The notes: generated by a model from the sequence alone, not told the origin. A DNA stretch of 64,000 nt from Taxillus chinensis (GCA_023512835.1 CM042091.1:36718107-36782106), one strand, 5' to 3'; positions 44,837 to 57,392 are shown, counted from the first letter of the stretch. Made by a program: numbers and translations.

Positions 44837-45761
44837 GTTCTTCATATCATAGTGTCTATTCCATCTGTAGAGAAATAGGCCATTATCACTATGAGTGTTG
44901 GAGTCTATCTGATGACTGGCTTTGTAATCAAGTTCATATTAATAAAGATCAGTTCATCAAAAAGGGTTCTTCTAGCAAATCTTAATCTAAATCTCAAAGG
45001 AGTAACTCTCCCAAGAAAATCCAAATAAAAGAAGCAACTAACGCTTACAATGTAAAGTTAACATGGAAAGCTAAAGTTCCTAACAAAGTAAAATCTAGAA
45101 CTGTTGACGCTATTGTTGTTTCTCCTAACCGCCCGAGACAAGTTTGGGCACCAAAAGTGTAATCTGTTGTCTTATAGGAGCATCTCTGGAATTCATTGCC
45201 ATACCACTTCAAGTCAAAGATCAATCAAAGCAAGTGGATACTTGATAACGGATGCTCCGGACATATGACGGGTAATAAGTCTCTGCTCGTAGAAGTTGTT
45301 GACAAACGAGGCCCATCCGTATCATATGGCGATAATAGTGAAGGTATGACTGTGGGATATGGCACTTTAACCAATGGATGTGTTTCAATTACTAAGGTTG
45401 TACTAGTCGAGGTTTTGAAGCATAATCTGCTGAGTGTCAGTAATGTATGTGACAAAGGATTTACTATTTCCTTTATGTCTAACACCTGCACAGTTAGGCA
45501 GAACTTATCCGGAGATATCAAGTTATCCGGATCAAGAGATGGGGACATATATTCAGTGGTCTTAAGAAATAATTCTTCTGACCCAGTATGCTTCCTCATT
45601 ATAGCATCAAATGAAGAAAGTCGGCTATGGCACAAGCATTGCGCTCATTTAAATTTTAAAATGTTGTCTAAACTAGCGTCGCTTGACTTGGTCAATGGTC
45701 TGCCCAAACATAAATACTCTAGAGATTCACTCTGTCGAGAATGCCAACTCGGCAAGTAAAC
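44837..45761 (+). pseudogene. Ty1/copia gag-protease-integrase fragment
   Basis: Plus-strand remnant of a copia element. A gag zinc knuckle at about 44850-44895 reads YSICREIGHYHYEC, with Tyr in place of its first Cys. Then comes RQVWAPKV and a protease with WILDNGCSGHMTG, where the usual DSG is DNG. A 187-codon open frame from 45196 ends in the pre-integrase zinc domain (ESRLWHKHCAHLNF, CRECQLGK). A stop TAA at 45757-45759 follows CQLGK and fits CAA changed to TAA. The style resembles the SIRE/Maximus group, but lineage is not firm. Element E bounds it on the left and K on the right. Confidence 0.85.
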
Positions 45762-46163
45762 TGTAAAGACTCGTATTTGGGTAGGGCTGAGAGATAGTCT
45801 TTCTCTGTTGCTAAAAACATCTGGACAATATTGTGTTCGTCAATGTGAGCATTTTGACTATAATTGGGCCCAATTCTGGGTCGGGGCCCCGAGTGGCCCA
45901 ATTATTGACTTTCTCGGGGTTTATTGGTTGACCTTGTGTTTAAGCGGTCAATTGGGTTGGAAAATATCTGGATAGTGATGTGCTCGTCATTTTGAGTGTT
46001 TTGACTGTACTTGGGCTCAATTTGGAGTTCGTGACCACGGGAGATTAATTAATATTTTTGGGATTTATTAATAAGAGAAAATACAGAAATATAAATAGGA
46101 TGAGAGTAAGAGCTTCCACGTTACGTTTCATTGTTCGTGCATTGGAGAGTTGAGAGAGAGAGA

Positions 46164-46227
<64 letters not shown>

Positions 46228-47958
46228 CCTGGAGCCTTTGCTTCGGGGCGTTTTAAGCTTGTTTGATCATCAAGAATTTTTACAGGTAGGTGTTCCATTG
46301 ATTCTTCACCCTTTCTTTGCTGTTTCATTGGATTAACAGGTAACAATTAGATGAAATCATGAAAATTTGTGATGAACCCTAGGAATTGGGGAAAAATGGA
46401 AATTGAGCATGAAACCTAGTTGATTTAGGTTGTTTGGCAGCCTAATGTGGCTAGATAATATTAGAAACCCTTAATTGGGATGAATTGATGCTTAGAAAGG
46501 AGGATTTAATGGGTATAATTGGGTTTCGAGACGAAACCAGGAAGAACGTAGTCGACAGATCGCGATTGGAGTTTTGCTTGACACTGCTTGACACTGTAGC
46601 ATCGAGCAGAGGCCTCGAGCAGGGAGCATCGAGCAAAATGTAGCCTCAAGTAGGTGTCTCGAGTAGGCTCGAGCAGAGGCTTTGAGCAGGGAGCATCGAG
46701 TAGAATGTAGCATTGAGCAGTCTCGAGCAGGCAGTTTCTAGTAGTTGGGCAGTGCAGTTCCAGTTTGACTGGACTGGACCATTTACATTGTAAGCCATTA
46801 TGCCTCTCCAGAATCAAGTTACAATATAAATAATGAAATACCTCCCATTTGGATTCAAAGAAAAATACTAGAAAAATAAATTCTCACTCCTTGAAAATGT
46901 GAAAATTGAGATTTAGTGCAAAATCTCGGAAAAATCCAGTTTTTCGTTGAGGTGAATTTTTTGAAAGTGGGGTTAGACATCTTAGAAAAATCCCCAAAAA
47001 TCATATTATTTTAAATATGATATGGAGACCTAATGCCAGAACTTTTTATTTCAAGAAAACAACTTCAATGGGTATTCCTTCCTTAGTCAAGGAATGATGA
47101 TCGATTTTTGAAGACTAGCTTCAGTTATAAAGGGAGTATGGTGAACCTTAATGCCATATTGGTGTTGGTATGTTGGTTTGAGGAATTGGGGCTTGGGCTC
47201 TATGACTTGTTAGGTAATCACTGTGAGGCTAAGGCCTGTGTTGAGCCATTGAGCTTGTGAGCCGTTGAGCTCTTAGAGCTAGGGCTGAGTGCCCTGAGCT
47301 GAGATCCCGTTGAAGATTGTGTTGATCCATTGAGCTCGTGAGCCGTTGAGGTCGTGGAGCTAGGGCTGAGTGCCTTGAGCTGGGATCGCATGGAGGATCA
47401 TGGACAAGCTGTCCTATGTGGGCAGGCTGGGTCCTGATGTTTGTTTGTAGGCTGAGTCCTGATGATTGTGCATACTACATGGTGCACGAGTACACTGCGC
47501 ATATAGTATAAACTTGTATGTTTGCAAGATGTGGAGTTTTGGGGTCACCTACTAAGTTTGTCGCTCAACCCTACTTATTGTTTCCCTTTTTCAGGTGTGA
47601 CCTGAGACTAGTGGAGGGCTTTCTTGTAGGAGGACGTGCCCACTACTCTTATGTATGATACAATAGTGTATTCTGTATTTTTTGGGTGATATCTCGGACA
47701 TGGATCCATGGACAGTTGTATTTAGATACTGTTTGTGATGTGATGTCTGTATGACTATTTGACTTATTGTATGCATGATGATATATGGGAAGGTAGAGGA
47801 TTACCCTTGATGTATGATTGTACAGGGTTGCATGATTAAGAAAGCACCCGCAGTGTAGTCTCTATTGGTGCTAGTCACCAACCCCTTGACCTTTTGGGTG
47901 CAGGCAAAAGGAAGTCATGTTCCTAGTTCCGGGTTCCCTAGAATTTGGGGGCGTGACA
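45762..47958 (+). repeat. 5' LTR of element K
   Basis: TGTAAAGACTCG to GGGGCGTGACA, 2197 bp. TATAAATA at 46090-46097 is a good TATA candidate, followed by a GA run at about 46152-46226. CTCGAGCAG / CATCGAGCAG phrases repeat irregularly at about 46600-46735, and a duplicated GAGCCGTTGAGCTC / GCTAGGGCTGAGTGCC block lies at about 47250-47385. The first 111 bp recur at 63890-64000. Confidence 0.92.
46090..46226 (+). promoter_or_regulatory. Putative promoter and GA run of the K LTR
   Basis: TATAAATA at 46090-46097 followed about 55 bp later by roughly 75 bp of GA repeats, the same TATA-then-GA order as in the other LTR families. Start site not determined. Confidence 0.5.
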
Positions 47959-48284
47959 AGTTGGTATCAGAGCATGGTCTAGTGGACCTAGGTTAGTGAG
48001 GGGTGGTTAATTGATTTCATATGACTTGAAAAACTGTAGGGAGGGCGCCTGATCAACGCAGTCCTTACATGTATTCTAGGTTATGTTGGTGTCAGTTAGA
48101 TCATCCTAGGAGCATATGTAGGAATGGATGCATCTTGAGTGGTATGATTGTGTGCATATAGGGCACTAGATTGTCTTTGTGTGTGATGTGATTGTATTTG
48201 GTGCCTCAATGGCACGTGGCCATGAGAGCCAGGACTTGATTTTGTGTGCCCTTAGGGGTTACACAATGCTATACGCATGGTTTT
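47959..48284 (+). other. Primer-binding site and leader of K, first piece
   Basis: TGGTATCAGAGC at 47962-47973 pairs with initiator Met tRNA. The leader has ATGCAT at 48128-48133 and TAGGGCACTAG at 48159-48169, the two parts of the shared leader motif. It is interrupted by L at 48285. Confidence 0.88.
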
Positions 48285-49440
48285 TGTCACGCTCCGGATT
48301 TCCGACTCGGGGAAACCGGTACGTGACTCCCCATTCACCCACACGGAGGGCAACGGGGTTGGATTACTATATGCCACACAAGCAAAACTAACAATTATAA
48401 TAAATCAAACAAGCTACATCTTTATTTAATATCAAACATCAAAGGTTCACAAACCAACCAGGTTCCTTATTACAATTAAATCCCTTAGTACATTTCCCCC
48501 CTTGGGGTTACATAAATTATAAAATTACATTTTACTGAAGTGAACAATAAAACGAAGATGGTCTTCCACCTTGGTGAATCCACCTAATGCCTGTAAGTCC
48601 CTGGAAAACAAGCAAACACAGTAGGAGGGGTGAGCAACCACAGCTCAGTAGGGATCAAGTCTCCCCAACCCTTCCCATGCTCGTAGCGGCTACATGCATG
48701 TGCACAGGTGTAGTGACGTGGCAATATTAAGGAAAATAAAACATTCCACACAAGCGGGCGTAATCTCAGCCCCAGCCACACTGGCTAACAAACCACATCT
48801 CAAGCAAGTAATTTCACCGCCTCTTCAGGCCACTGATTTAACCGCCTCTCAGGCAAAGTAATTTAACCGCCTCTTCAGGCCACTGGTTTAACCGCCTCTC
48901 AGGCAAAGTAATTTAACCGCCTCTTTAGGCCAGATACCACAGTCATGCACACAACATACACCACGGTCACTCAAGCATAAAACCAAACACTTGGTGTACA
49001 CCCATTCACAAGTGCACAAACCCAGCCGTTCAGGCAATAGAACAAACACCCAGCATGCATACATACACCAAAATCACAAGTCCAGCCACACAGGCATATT
49101 ATCAAACATGTAATAGGCATATACACATAGCTATATTCACACAGGCATTTCATCGAACATATAACATGCACTGACCACCCAACAACAGAATCACACCAAA
49201 ATGCCATTGAAGGCCAACATCCATATAGGAGATTACACCTATATGGATTATATATATATAAATAGATATAATCCATAATCTACCCTAAAACCCTAGAATA
49301 GAGGAGGATTTAGGAAGAACAGAACCCCTACCTCAGGTGAAACGCAACAACACAGCAATATTCTGTTCCCACGCTGAACACCGTCCACCTACGAGACACC
49401 GACCACCCACGCAAGACGCCCGGCAGCAACCAGTAGCTCT

Positions 49441-49474
<34 letters not shown>

Positions 49475-50156
49475 GACAGCTGGTGGAGCAACAAACCCTA
49501 AACCTAAAACAGAGGGGTCCTCATCCTTATATAGACAACACAACATCAAAACGACGTAGTTTTGATTAAGTGAATCCCAGCATCGAAACGATGTAGTTTT
49601 GATGGAACAACCTATGACCTTCCCACATCCATACACACCAAAATATTCACAATTCCAACATGGTCCTTTGGGAAAAGATGGTTAAAATGACAAAACCAAG
49701 GTAACCATGCAAAAACATGCTTGCACGCCAATTTGAATGCCAATTCCCCAATTGGCGTGCAGCTCTAAATGCACTCAAACTTTACCCCAAGCCTCCTTGC
49801 ATCATGTAAAAGACATCCATGCAATAAAAACCTTGCACGCCAGATGGGTCCAATTCACGTGCACGTCCGTTTGGCCTGAAACTTCTGTGGTAGATAGAAG
49901 ACATCATTCTAAGAATCTTTTGTTCTGCACGCCAATTCATCTGAGCCCATCTACTAGGTCAAAATAACTCTCCCAAACCTGACAAACAGCCTAAAAGCGC
50001 CTATATATGCATAACATCTTCCTAGGGAATAAATGCACGTTATCACTTGTCACATGCACCTCCCAACAGTCCCCTCTTGGGCTCATCTCTTACCTCAAAC
50101 TTGTGCACCAACATCCAAGGTGTTTGTGGTTAACTCCTTACACACAGGTCATTACA
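48285..50156 (-). repeat. Solo LTR L (A/B/E superfamily)
   Basis: Runs TGTCACGCTCC to CATTACA (1872 bp) with no internal sequence. Flanks are GTTTT (48280-48284) and GTTAT (50157-50161), four of five matching, consistent with an aged duplication and LTR-LTR recombination. It contains a reversed TATATAAGG at about 49524-49532, near-palindromes at 49545-49566 and 49582-49603, and a CT run at about 49442-49471. An array of TTTAACCGCCTCTTCAGGCC / CTCTCAGGCAAAGTAA units lies at about 48818-48935. Inverted arms TGCACGCCAATT lie at 49722-49733 and 49750-49761. Confidence 0.9.
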
Positions 50157-50260
50157 GTTATGGACCTACAGGTCGTGTGGTGAGAACCTACCAGTTGATT
50201 TGTGCCTTTGATGGCTGTTTGTGCTGGCAATGCTAGTGTTGATCGTTTGTTATTTGTTGT
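50157..50260 (+). other. Leader of K, second piece
   Basis: Short non-coding continuation of K's leader between L and J. Its last five bases GTTGT are the left target duplication of J. The leader resumes at 59411 and meets the gag ATG at 59424. Confidence 0.8.
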
Positions 50261-52140
50261 TGTAAGGACCCGTGTTTTGAGCTAGTCGCAGTCTTGCCTT
50301 CTAAATGGGAACTTTCTAGATTTTGACCAAGTAGGTGGGCTCAGATGAATTGGTGTGCAGACCAAAAGATTCTTAGAATGATGTCTTCTATCTACCACAG
50401 AAGTTTCAGGCCAAAAGGACGTGCACGCGAATTGGACCCATATGGCGTGCAAGGGTTTTATTGCATGGATGTCTTTTACATGATGCAAAGAGGCTTGGGG
50501 TAAAGTTTGAGTGCATTTGGAGCTGCACGCCAATTGGGGAGTTGGCGTTCAAATTGGCATGCAGACATATTTTTGCACAGTTACCTTGGTTTTGTCATTC
50601 TAATGATTTTTCCCTAAAGGACCATGTTGAAATTATGAGTATTTTGCCCTGTATGGAAGCGGAAAGGTGGTAGCTTGTGTGATCAAAACTGCGTCGCTTT
50701 GATCCTGGGTTTCGCTAAATCAAAACTATGTCTTTTTGATGTGTGGTGTTTAGGGTTTAGGGTTTTCTATTGCTGTTGCAGCCGCCGCAGAGAGAGAGAG
50801 TGAGAGAGAGAGAGAGTGAGGGAACCTTCGGATCTTGGCCGTAGAGGTTCGCGTGGGTGGTCGGTGTATCGTAGAGGCTAGAGCAGAGGACGTTTGCAAG
50901 GTAGGGACTCCGTTCTTCCCAGTCTTTCTCTGTCCTAGGGTATCTGCCCTATACATGCTTATATATATATGTAAATCCATATAGGTGTGATCTCCTATAT
51001 GGATGTTGGCTTTCAATGGCATATTGGTTGATTTGAGGTTTGGGAGTGGGCTGGAAATCGTTGGGGTTGTCCATGCCCACTAAGTGTTTGATAAAATGTT
51101 TATGTGGCTACGCTCACTACGTATTTGATAATATTCCTGTGTGGATGTTGTATGTTGCGTATTTGGCTTTGAGCCCGTGTGAACCTTGTTTGTGATATAC
51201 TCTGTTGAGCAGCACTGCTGTTTTGTATTAAGTTGAGATGTGTTACGAAGCCATACTTTTGTAACTGATTATATTGTTGTTTGAGATTGATCACCCAAAT
51301 GTGATGTGATTGAGCTGAGTTATGGGTCAGGCATGATAACTGGACCCCTTGAGATTTGGCCAGGACTGCAGTCCTGAGTCTCGGTGTAGCACTCACGACG
51401 GTGGGCTAAGTCTACATCCATTCCTGAGGGTAGGTATGGCGCCCGAGGAGGTGGTTGACCATACCTGACTCGGGTGGAAAATGTTGCATTGGTGTCCATG
51501 CAACATTCGCCTGGATGTGGTATGTCATGTCGCCGTGGTGGCGGGGTGTCCTCTGCCCTCCAGTGTGGGCTCAGGTAAAAGGTGTGTTACTGGGTGATGT
51601 TTGCTGCTTTAGCTTTAGGCACGACACGAGCCCAAGCATACACTTGTCATGCATACTGTAGAGTGGGACGGGTCTGGGGAGACTGGATTCCTACTGAGCT
51701 ATGGTTTGCTCACCCCTCCCATAAACTGTTCTTTTGCAGGGTTTAGCAGGCGGTAGGTAAAAAGGCTGTGGTGATAGGCCACTGAGGCCGAAGACTATGT
51801 TGGTTTTCATTGTTTTGTTATGGATTTCTATTTTATGTTTGGGATTAATTGTAAATAGTATATTCTGGTTTAAATGGGAACTTTTCCCCATTGAGTTGTA
51901 TTGAACTTTGAGCCCTTTTAAATGTAATGAACTGGGTTGTGGTTGTTATTTAATTATTGTTTGTGTACATGGTTTGGGAGCAGGAGCATGCCCCATGGCA
52001 TGTTAGCCTGGTTGTACAGGTTTGGGACAGCACCCGTGTCATAAGTCCTTTTAGGTGTTTGCACCAACCCCTTGACCCTTCGGGTGCGGGCATGGGCAGT
52101 CACTACCCGTTTCCAAGTGAAAGGAAATCGGGGTGTGACA
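50261..52140 (+). repeat. 5' LTR of element J, promoter box deleted
   Basis: TGTAAGGACCCG to GGGGTGTGACA, 1880 bp. Near-palindromes lie at 50682-50703 and 50719-50740. The TATATAA present in the 3' LTR at 57927-57933 is missing here because about 27 bp were lost near 50750. A second loss of about 40 bp, relative to 58396-58440, lies near 51170-51185. The GA run is at about 50790-50818. Confidence 0.93.
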
Positions 52141-52598
52141 ATATGGTATCAGAGCGATAGTTCATGGTCTAGTGGACCTAGGGTAGTGGGGAGGGATGAC
52201 TGCTTTTGAGACCCTTGGGAGGCAGTGTAGGACACGCCTGATCACTGTGGTTCTATCTGGTTTTTTAGGGTGTACTCAGGGGCAGTTAGACCAAGGAGTA
52301 GGACATTTGCATTTGGGTTGGGATGCATACATGCATTGGCATTAGGGCATTAGTTTAATTTCAATATGAGTATTATGATTTGACATTGAAATTTGTTGCT
52401 GTGAAATTCTGTGATTTCCTGTGAAACTTGTTCTTATGAATTGTTACTATGAATCGCTGCTATGCAATTTTGTGATTTACCTATATGTTTACATAAAAAA
52501 AAAAAACAACGTTGCTTGAGTACCTCATGGCCCATGGGGATGAGGGTGTATAGAGCTTGAGAGATGCTGACTCTAGTTCTGTTTAAAATAGGTAGACT
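52141..52598 (+). other. Primer-binding site and leader of J
   Basis: TGGTATCAGAGCG at 52144-52156 pairs with initiator Met tRNA. The shared leader motif lies at about 52324-52353. An A run lies at about 52495-52506. No gene seen. Confidence 0.9.
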
Positions 52599-53930
52599 AT
52601 GCCTCCAAGGAGAGTAACCTGAGCTACCCCAGCTGTAGAAGATGAATCTTCTGCACGTGCTGGAGAGGAGAGAGAACAACGTGTAGAGGGCGATGATCCC
52701 CTGGAGCGGATCATGGCCCAAGTCAGGGCCTTAAGTGAGAATGTTCAGGGAATGCATGAGGATCTCAGGGGGGAGATCCTAAATGAGGTACGTCGGGATA
52801 TAATGGCACGACATCCAGTGCCACCCTCTCCGCCCCGTGAGGCAGGACCATCGCGTAGGCAGGAAGTGCCGGTGAGGCGAGATGAGGAAGATGTGGTGAC
52901 GCGGTTCCTAAAGGAACACCCACCAAGGTTCAAGGGAGGAGCTGAACCTCTAGGAGCAGAGCATTGGCTGTGGCAGATCGAACATGTATTCTCCTTTCTC
53001 TGACCCCGAGAGGAAGACAAGGTGAGGCTAGCAGTCCGACAGCTAGAGGAGGAAGCATTGGAATAGTGGCTTAGCATTTCAGGAAGCCGAGACATGGAGG
53101 CCATGTCCTGGGGTGAGTTCCTCCAATTGTTCCATGAGGAGTTCTTCCCAGAGTCGCTGCGGTGGCAGAAACGGGAAGAGTTAAGCAGTCTTAAGTAGGG
53201 ATCGCATACGGTGGCAGAGTATGAATGAGATTTTAGAGGGCTGAGTCGATTTGCTCCAGAAGCGATTTCAAGGGAGGACTTGAAGGCCCATAAATTTACT
53301 ATGGGACTCAGGCCTGCCGTAAAGCAGAGAGTAGAGATGCTGCGATTGAAGACTTATGCCGAAGTCGTGGATACAGCGAAGATTGTGGAGAAAGGATTAG
53401 AAGAGGGGAGGCAGGCTCATCAGGAGCGGCTGGGACAGAGTATGCGTGACAAGCAGGGGGAAACCAAGAGACAGAAGGTTGAGTCTGGGAGTGGGACTCT
53501 TCCCAAGGACAGGAGCCAAGCTTCAATGGCTCCACCCAGATCCCGTTACTTTGGAGGACAGGGAGGTTCTGCTGGGAACATCCCAAGCGGGTGTACCTGT
53601 TGTGGACAGGCAGGGCACATCAAATGTGAGTGCCCCAAACAGCACTTGAAGTGTCATCGCTGTGGGAAGATAGGACACATCAGTAAGGTGTGTTTCAACA
53701 GGGGAAATAGCCGGGGAGCTGGAAGTTTTGCACAAGGAAGCAGGGGTGAGACCCAATTTGAAGCCCCAGTTCCGAAGCCAGCACATTCGTGGCAAGCCAA
53801 TCAGGCTAGTTCCAGTCACACTAGACCACAGGGGGAGAGGCAACCACAAGGAGGTTCGGAGGGGCGTCCCAGTGGACTCCAAGCAGGAACTAAAGGAAAG
53901 GCAAGCGAGGCCAGTGGTGGGGCAAGCCAA
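52599..53930 (+). pseudogene. gag of element J, five early stops
   Basis: ATG at 52599 (MPPRRVT, then TGA at 52620). The core has KEHPPRFKGGAEP, FHEEFFPESLRWQKREE and LKAHKFTMGLRPAVKQRVE. Zinc knuckles CTCCGQAGHIKCEC (about 53593-53634) and CHRCGKIGHISKVC (about 53653-53694) are intact. Stops at 52620, 53001, 53064, 53196 and 53226; from 53280 the frame is open for 296 codons into protease. Comparison with D shows 53001 (CGA to TGA), 53064 (TGG to TAG) and 53196 (CAA or CAG to TAG) as single transitions. Confidence 0.92.
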
Positions 53931-56281
53931 GGCAGAGTGTTTGCGCTTACCTCAGCACCAGCAGAGATGGAGGATTTACCATCACCCTCCGAGGAAGGTG
54001 GAGCCGGACCTTCGGTAGTTCGAGGTACTATTTTAATATCTCACACTATTGTTGCGGCATTGTTTGATACCGGAGCTTCGTGCTCCCTGATTGCTAAGTC
54101 CTTGGTTGAAAGCCTTGGACTTGATTGTGTGGAGGTTGATAGACCTCTGAGGGTCGAGTCACCAATGTGAGGTGTGGAGTCGATCCACCGAGTGTGTCGT
54201 GAGTGAGCGCTTACGATAGGAGATGTTGAACTCTCTTTCGATCTATACGTGATGCCAATGAGGACCTTTAGTTTGATTTTGGGGATGGACTGGCTGATGG
54301 CCTTTCAGGCTAAGATTAATTGTTATAGACGACGAGTGATGTTTACTTCACCCACAGGATCTTCATGTACCTTAGTGGGTGAATGGGATAGGAATGTTGG
54401 GAGAGCTGGACCGATAAGGGAGCTATGGGGCAATATTACCCATAGACTTGCCACTCTAACCTTTGAGGAGTGAGGTAACGTGGAGAAACGGGTGTGGCCG
54501 GATGTTGTTGAGAATTTCCAGGATGTCTTTCCTGGGGAGTTGTTGGAGTTGCCTCCGAACAGAAGTATCGAGTTCACGATTGAACTTCTGCTAGGGATGG
54601 GACCCATCTCACAAGTGGCATACCGGATGGGACCTTCCGAGTTGCGGGAGCTTCAAAAGCAAATAAAGGAACTAGGAGATAAAGGTTTTATCCGCCCTAG
54701 TACCTCACCTTGGGGTGCACCAGTTTTGTTTGCTAAGAAGGCAGATGGTTCGTTGCGGCTTTGTATTGATTACCGGAAGTTAAATCAAGTGACAGTAAAG
54801 AACAAATACCCTTTACCGCGGATCGATGATTTACTTGACCAGCTGAGTGGAGCACGATGGTTCTCAAAGATTGATCTGCATTCGGGATATCATCAATTGA
54901 GGGTCTGAAGCGAGGACATTCCTAAGACAGCATTCAGGTGCAGATACGGCCACTATGAGTGGTTAGTGATGCCTTTTGGGCTCACGAACGCACCGGCAGT
55001 GTTCATGCATCTGATGAATCAAGTATTTGCCCCATACCTAGATTCCTTCGTGGTGGTATTTATTGACGACATCCTCGTGTACTCTAGAACCCGAGCTGAG
55101 CATGAGGAGCACCTGACCGTGGTGTTGCAGACACTACGAGATCATCAATTATATGCTAAATTTAGCAAGTGCGACTTCTGGATGCAAGAGGTGCATTTTC
55201 TTGGGCATGTAATATCTGCTGAAGGGGTTGGAGTGGACCCAACCAAGATTGAGTCCATATCATCTTGGAAGAGGCCCACAAATGTTTTTGAGATCCGCAG
55301 TTTCTTGGGTCTGGCAGGGTATTACCAACGTTTCGTGGAAGGGTTTTCTCAGTTGGCAGCGCCTATGACAGCTCTTACGCGGAAGGGAGCCAAATTCGAG
55401 TGGACGGACAAGTGTCAACAAGCTTTTGAAGAATTGAAGACTCATCTGACAACTGCACCGGTGTTGAGTCTACCACAGGAGGGAATGCCATTTGAAGTGT
55501 ATTGCGATGCATCTCGCGTTGGACTGGGGTGTGTCCTGATGCAAGAGCACAAAGTCATATCATATGGCTCGCGACAGCTGAAGTCCCATGAGCAAAATTA
55601 TCCAATGCACGACCTGGAGTTAGCAGCAGTTATTTTGGCCCTAAAGTCTTGGCGACATTACCTGTTGGGGGAGAAATTCGTGGTATACACTTACCACAAA
55701 AGCCTACAGTATATCTTCACCCAGAGAGACCTAAATTTGAGACAGCGGAGATGGGTAGAGTACCTGCAAATGTTTGACTTCACGCTCTCCTACATGCCTG
55801 GGAAAGGGAATTTAGTTGCCGACGCGCTAAGTAGAAAGGGAAAAGCTGAGGTTTCCATGAGAGAATGGAAAATGATGGAACAGTTAGCGATCTTCGTCTG
55901 ACCTGATTTTAGCAGTGGGGAAGCAATCCTGTGTCCTATCACTATGATACCAAAGTTATATCAATGCATCCGTGATGGACAGTTGGGGGACGTGGACTGT
56001 GAAGTGATCCGGGCCCAGATAGAGGCCAGAGAGTTATCAGAAGACTGGACAGAAGGAGTTGAACATGAGTTGAAATTTTGGGGGTGTCTGATCGTACCAC
56101 CTCCCATGTGTGAGGATGTGCTGAGGGAGTTTCATCATTCCCGTTTGGCTGTGCACCCAGGAGGAACTAAGATGTATCATGCCGTTCGAGCACAATTCCG
56201 GTGGCCGGGATTGAAGCGGAGTGTAGCAGAGTTTGTTTCCAGGTGCCTTACTTGTCAACAAGTGAAGGCGGAGCATCAATG
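53931..56281 (+). pseudogene. protease, RT, RNase H and integrase zinc finger of element J
   Basis: Protease has LFDTGASCSL near 54060 with stops at 54168 and 54204. RT begins about 54480 (GTG codon after the stop at 54471) with [20 protein letters not shown], a stop at 54906, then a 311-codon open stretch from 54966 holding [12 protein letters not shown] and FIDD at 55059-55070. RNase H ([42 protein letters not shown]) runs to a stop at 55899. The integrase zinc-binding part (VHPGGTKMYHAV, CLTC) follows at 55944-56282 and ends at TGA 56280. All pieces remain in one register with no frameshift. Confidence 0.92.
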
Positions 56282-56294
56282 ACCTGCTGGTCAA

Positions 56295-57392
56295 TTGCAG
56301 CCTTTGCCTGTAGCTGAGTGGAAGTGGGAGCATATTACCATGGACTTTGTGACAGGACTTCCTACCACTTCTGAGCGGAAGGATATGATTTGGGTCATCG
56401 TAGACCGATTAACTAAATGGGCCCATTTCTTGGCAATTCGAGAGCGAGACCCTATCGGCACATTAAGCCAGTTATATGTTGATGCGATTGTCCGATTGCA
56501 CGGAGTGCCGTTGTCTATTGTTTCAGACAGGGATGCACGGTTTACATCTCGGTTTTGGGGTGGTTTGCAAGAAGCCTTGGGAACACGACTTAATTTGAGT
56601 ACTGCTTTCCATCCTGAAACTGATGGTCCGTCCGAGAGGACCATTCAAACATTGGAAGACTTGTTGAGAGCTTGTGTACTAGATTTTAGAGGATCATGGG
56701 CTTCTCACCTTCCTCTGGTGGAGTTTGCCTATAATAATAGCTACCAGTCTTCTATTGGGATGGCCCCGTTTGAGGCATTGTATGGTCGCCCATGTCGGTC
56801 TCCATTATGTTGGGCAGAAGTTGGAGAGACAGCTATGTTAGGGCCTCAATTGGTCCAGGAGGCTACGACAAAGTTACAGCTGATTAGGCAATGCCTTCTT
56901 ACAGCTCAGAGCCGACAAAAGTTTTATGCGGATCGCCGACGCCGACCGTTGGAGTTTTTGGTAGGAGACCACGTATTCCTTCGTGTTTCTCCACGGAAAG
57001 GGCATAAGAGATTTGGAAAAGGGTCCAAGTTATCTCCGCGATACATTGGACCGTTTGAGATTTTGAGCAGAGTTGGACCTATTGCTTATAGGTTGGCATT
57101 ACCACCTAGTTTGAGCAGAGTTAATGATGTTTTCCATATATCCCAGTTGTGGAAATATCATCTAGATCCCACACATGTGTTGGATTGGACTACTCTGGAT
57201 CTTGAGGCAGATGTGTCAGTTGTTGAGGCACCTATCCGTATTTTGGATAGGCGCGAGAAGCAGCTGCGAGGTAAGATTATTCCGTTGGTTCGGATGTTGT
57301 GGAAACACCGAGGGATGGAGGAAGAGACTTGGGAACGTGAGGCTGAGATGTGTGCTCACTACCCTGATTTGTTCGAGGACGAACAGCCCTGA
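56295..57392 (+). CDS. Uninterrupted integrase core and chromodomain-like tail (element J)
   Basis: A 365-codon open stretch after the stop at 56280, so it lacks the zinc finger. Catalytic residues are all present: [17 protein letters not shown] and PSERTIQ (Gln of the usual GQ replaced by Pro). [35 protein letters not shown] and the tail RILDRREKQLRGKIIPLV follow, ending FEDEQP-stop at 57390-57392. The start is arbitrary because this is an internal polyprotein segment; independent translation is not expected. Confidence 0.75.
   Translation: MQPLPVAEWKWEHITMDFVTGLPTTSERKDMIWVIVDRLTKWAHFLAIRERDPIGTLSQLYVDAIVRLHGVPLSIVSDRDARFTSRFWGGLQEALGTRLNLSTAFHPETDGPSERTIQTLEDLLRACVLDFRGSWASHLPLVEFAYNNSYQSSIGMAPFEALYGRPCRSPLCWAEVGETAMLGPQLVQEATTKLQLIRQCLLTAQSRQKFYADRRRRPLEFLVGDHVFLRVSPRKGHKRFGKGSKLSPRYIGPFEILSRVGPIAYRLALPPSLSRVNDVFHISQLWKYHLDPTHVLDWTTLDLEADVSVVEAPIRILDRREKQLRGKIIPLVRMLWKHRGMEEETWEREAEMCAHYPDLFEDEQP

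Noticed and set aside
46150..46350. Serine/leucine-rich reverse-strand frame, also near 50750-51020 and 57952-58302.
   Set aside because: Translation of GA/CT microsatellites in LTRs.
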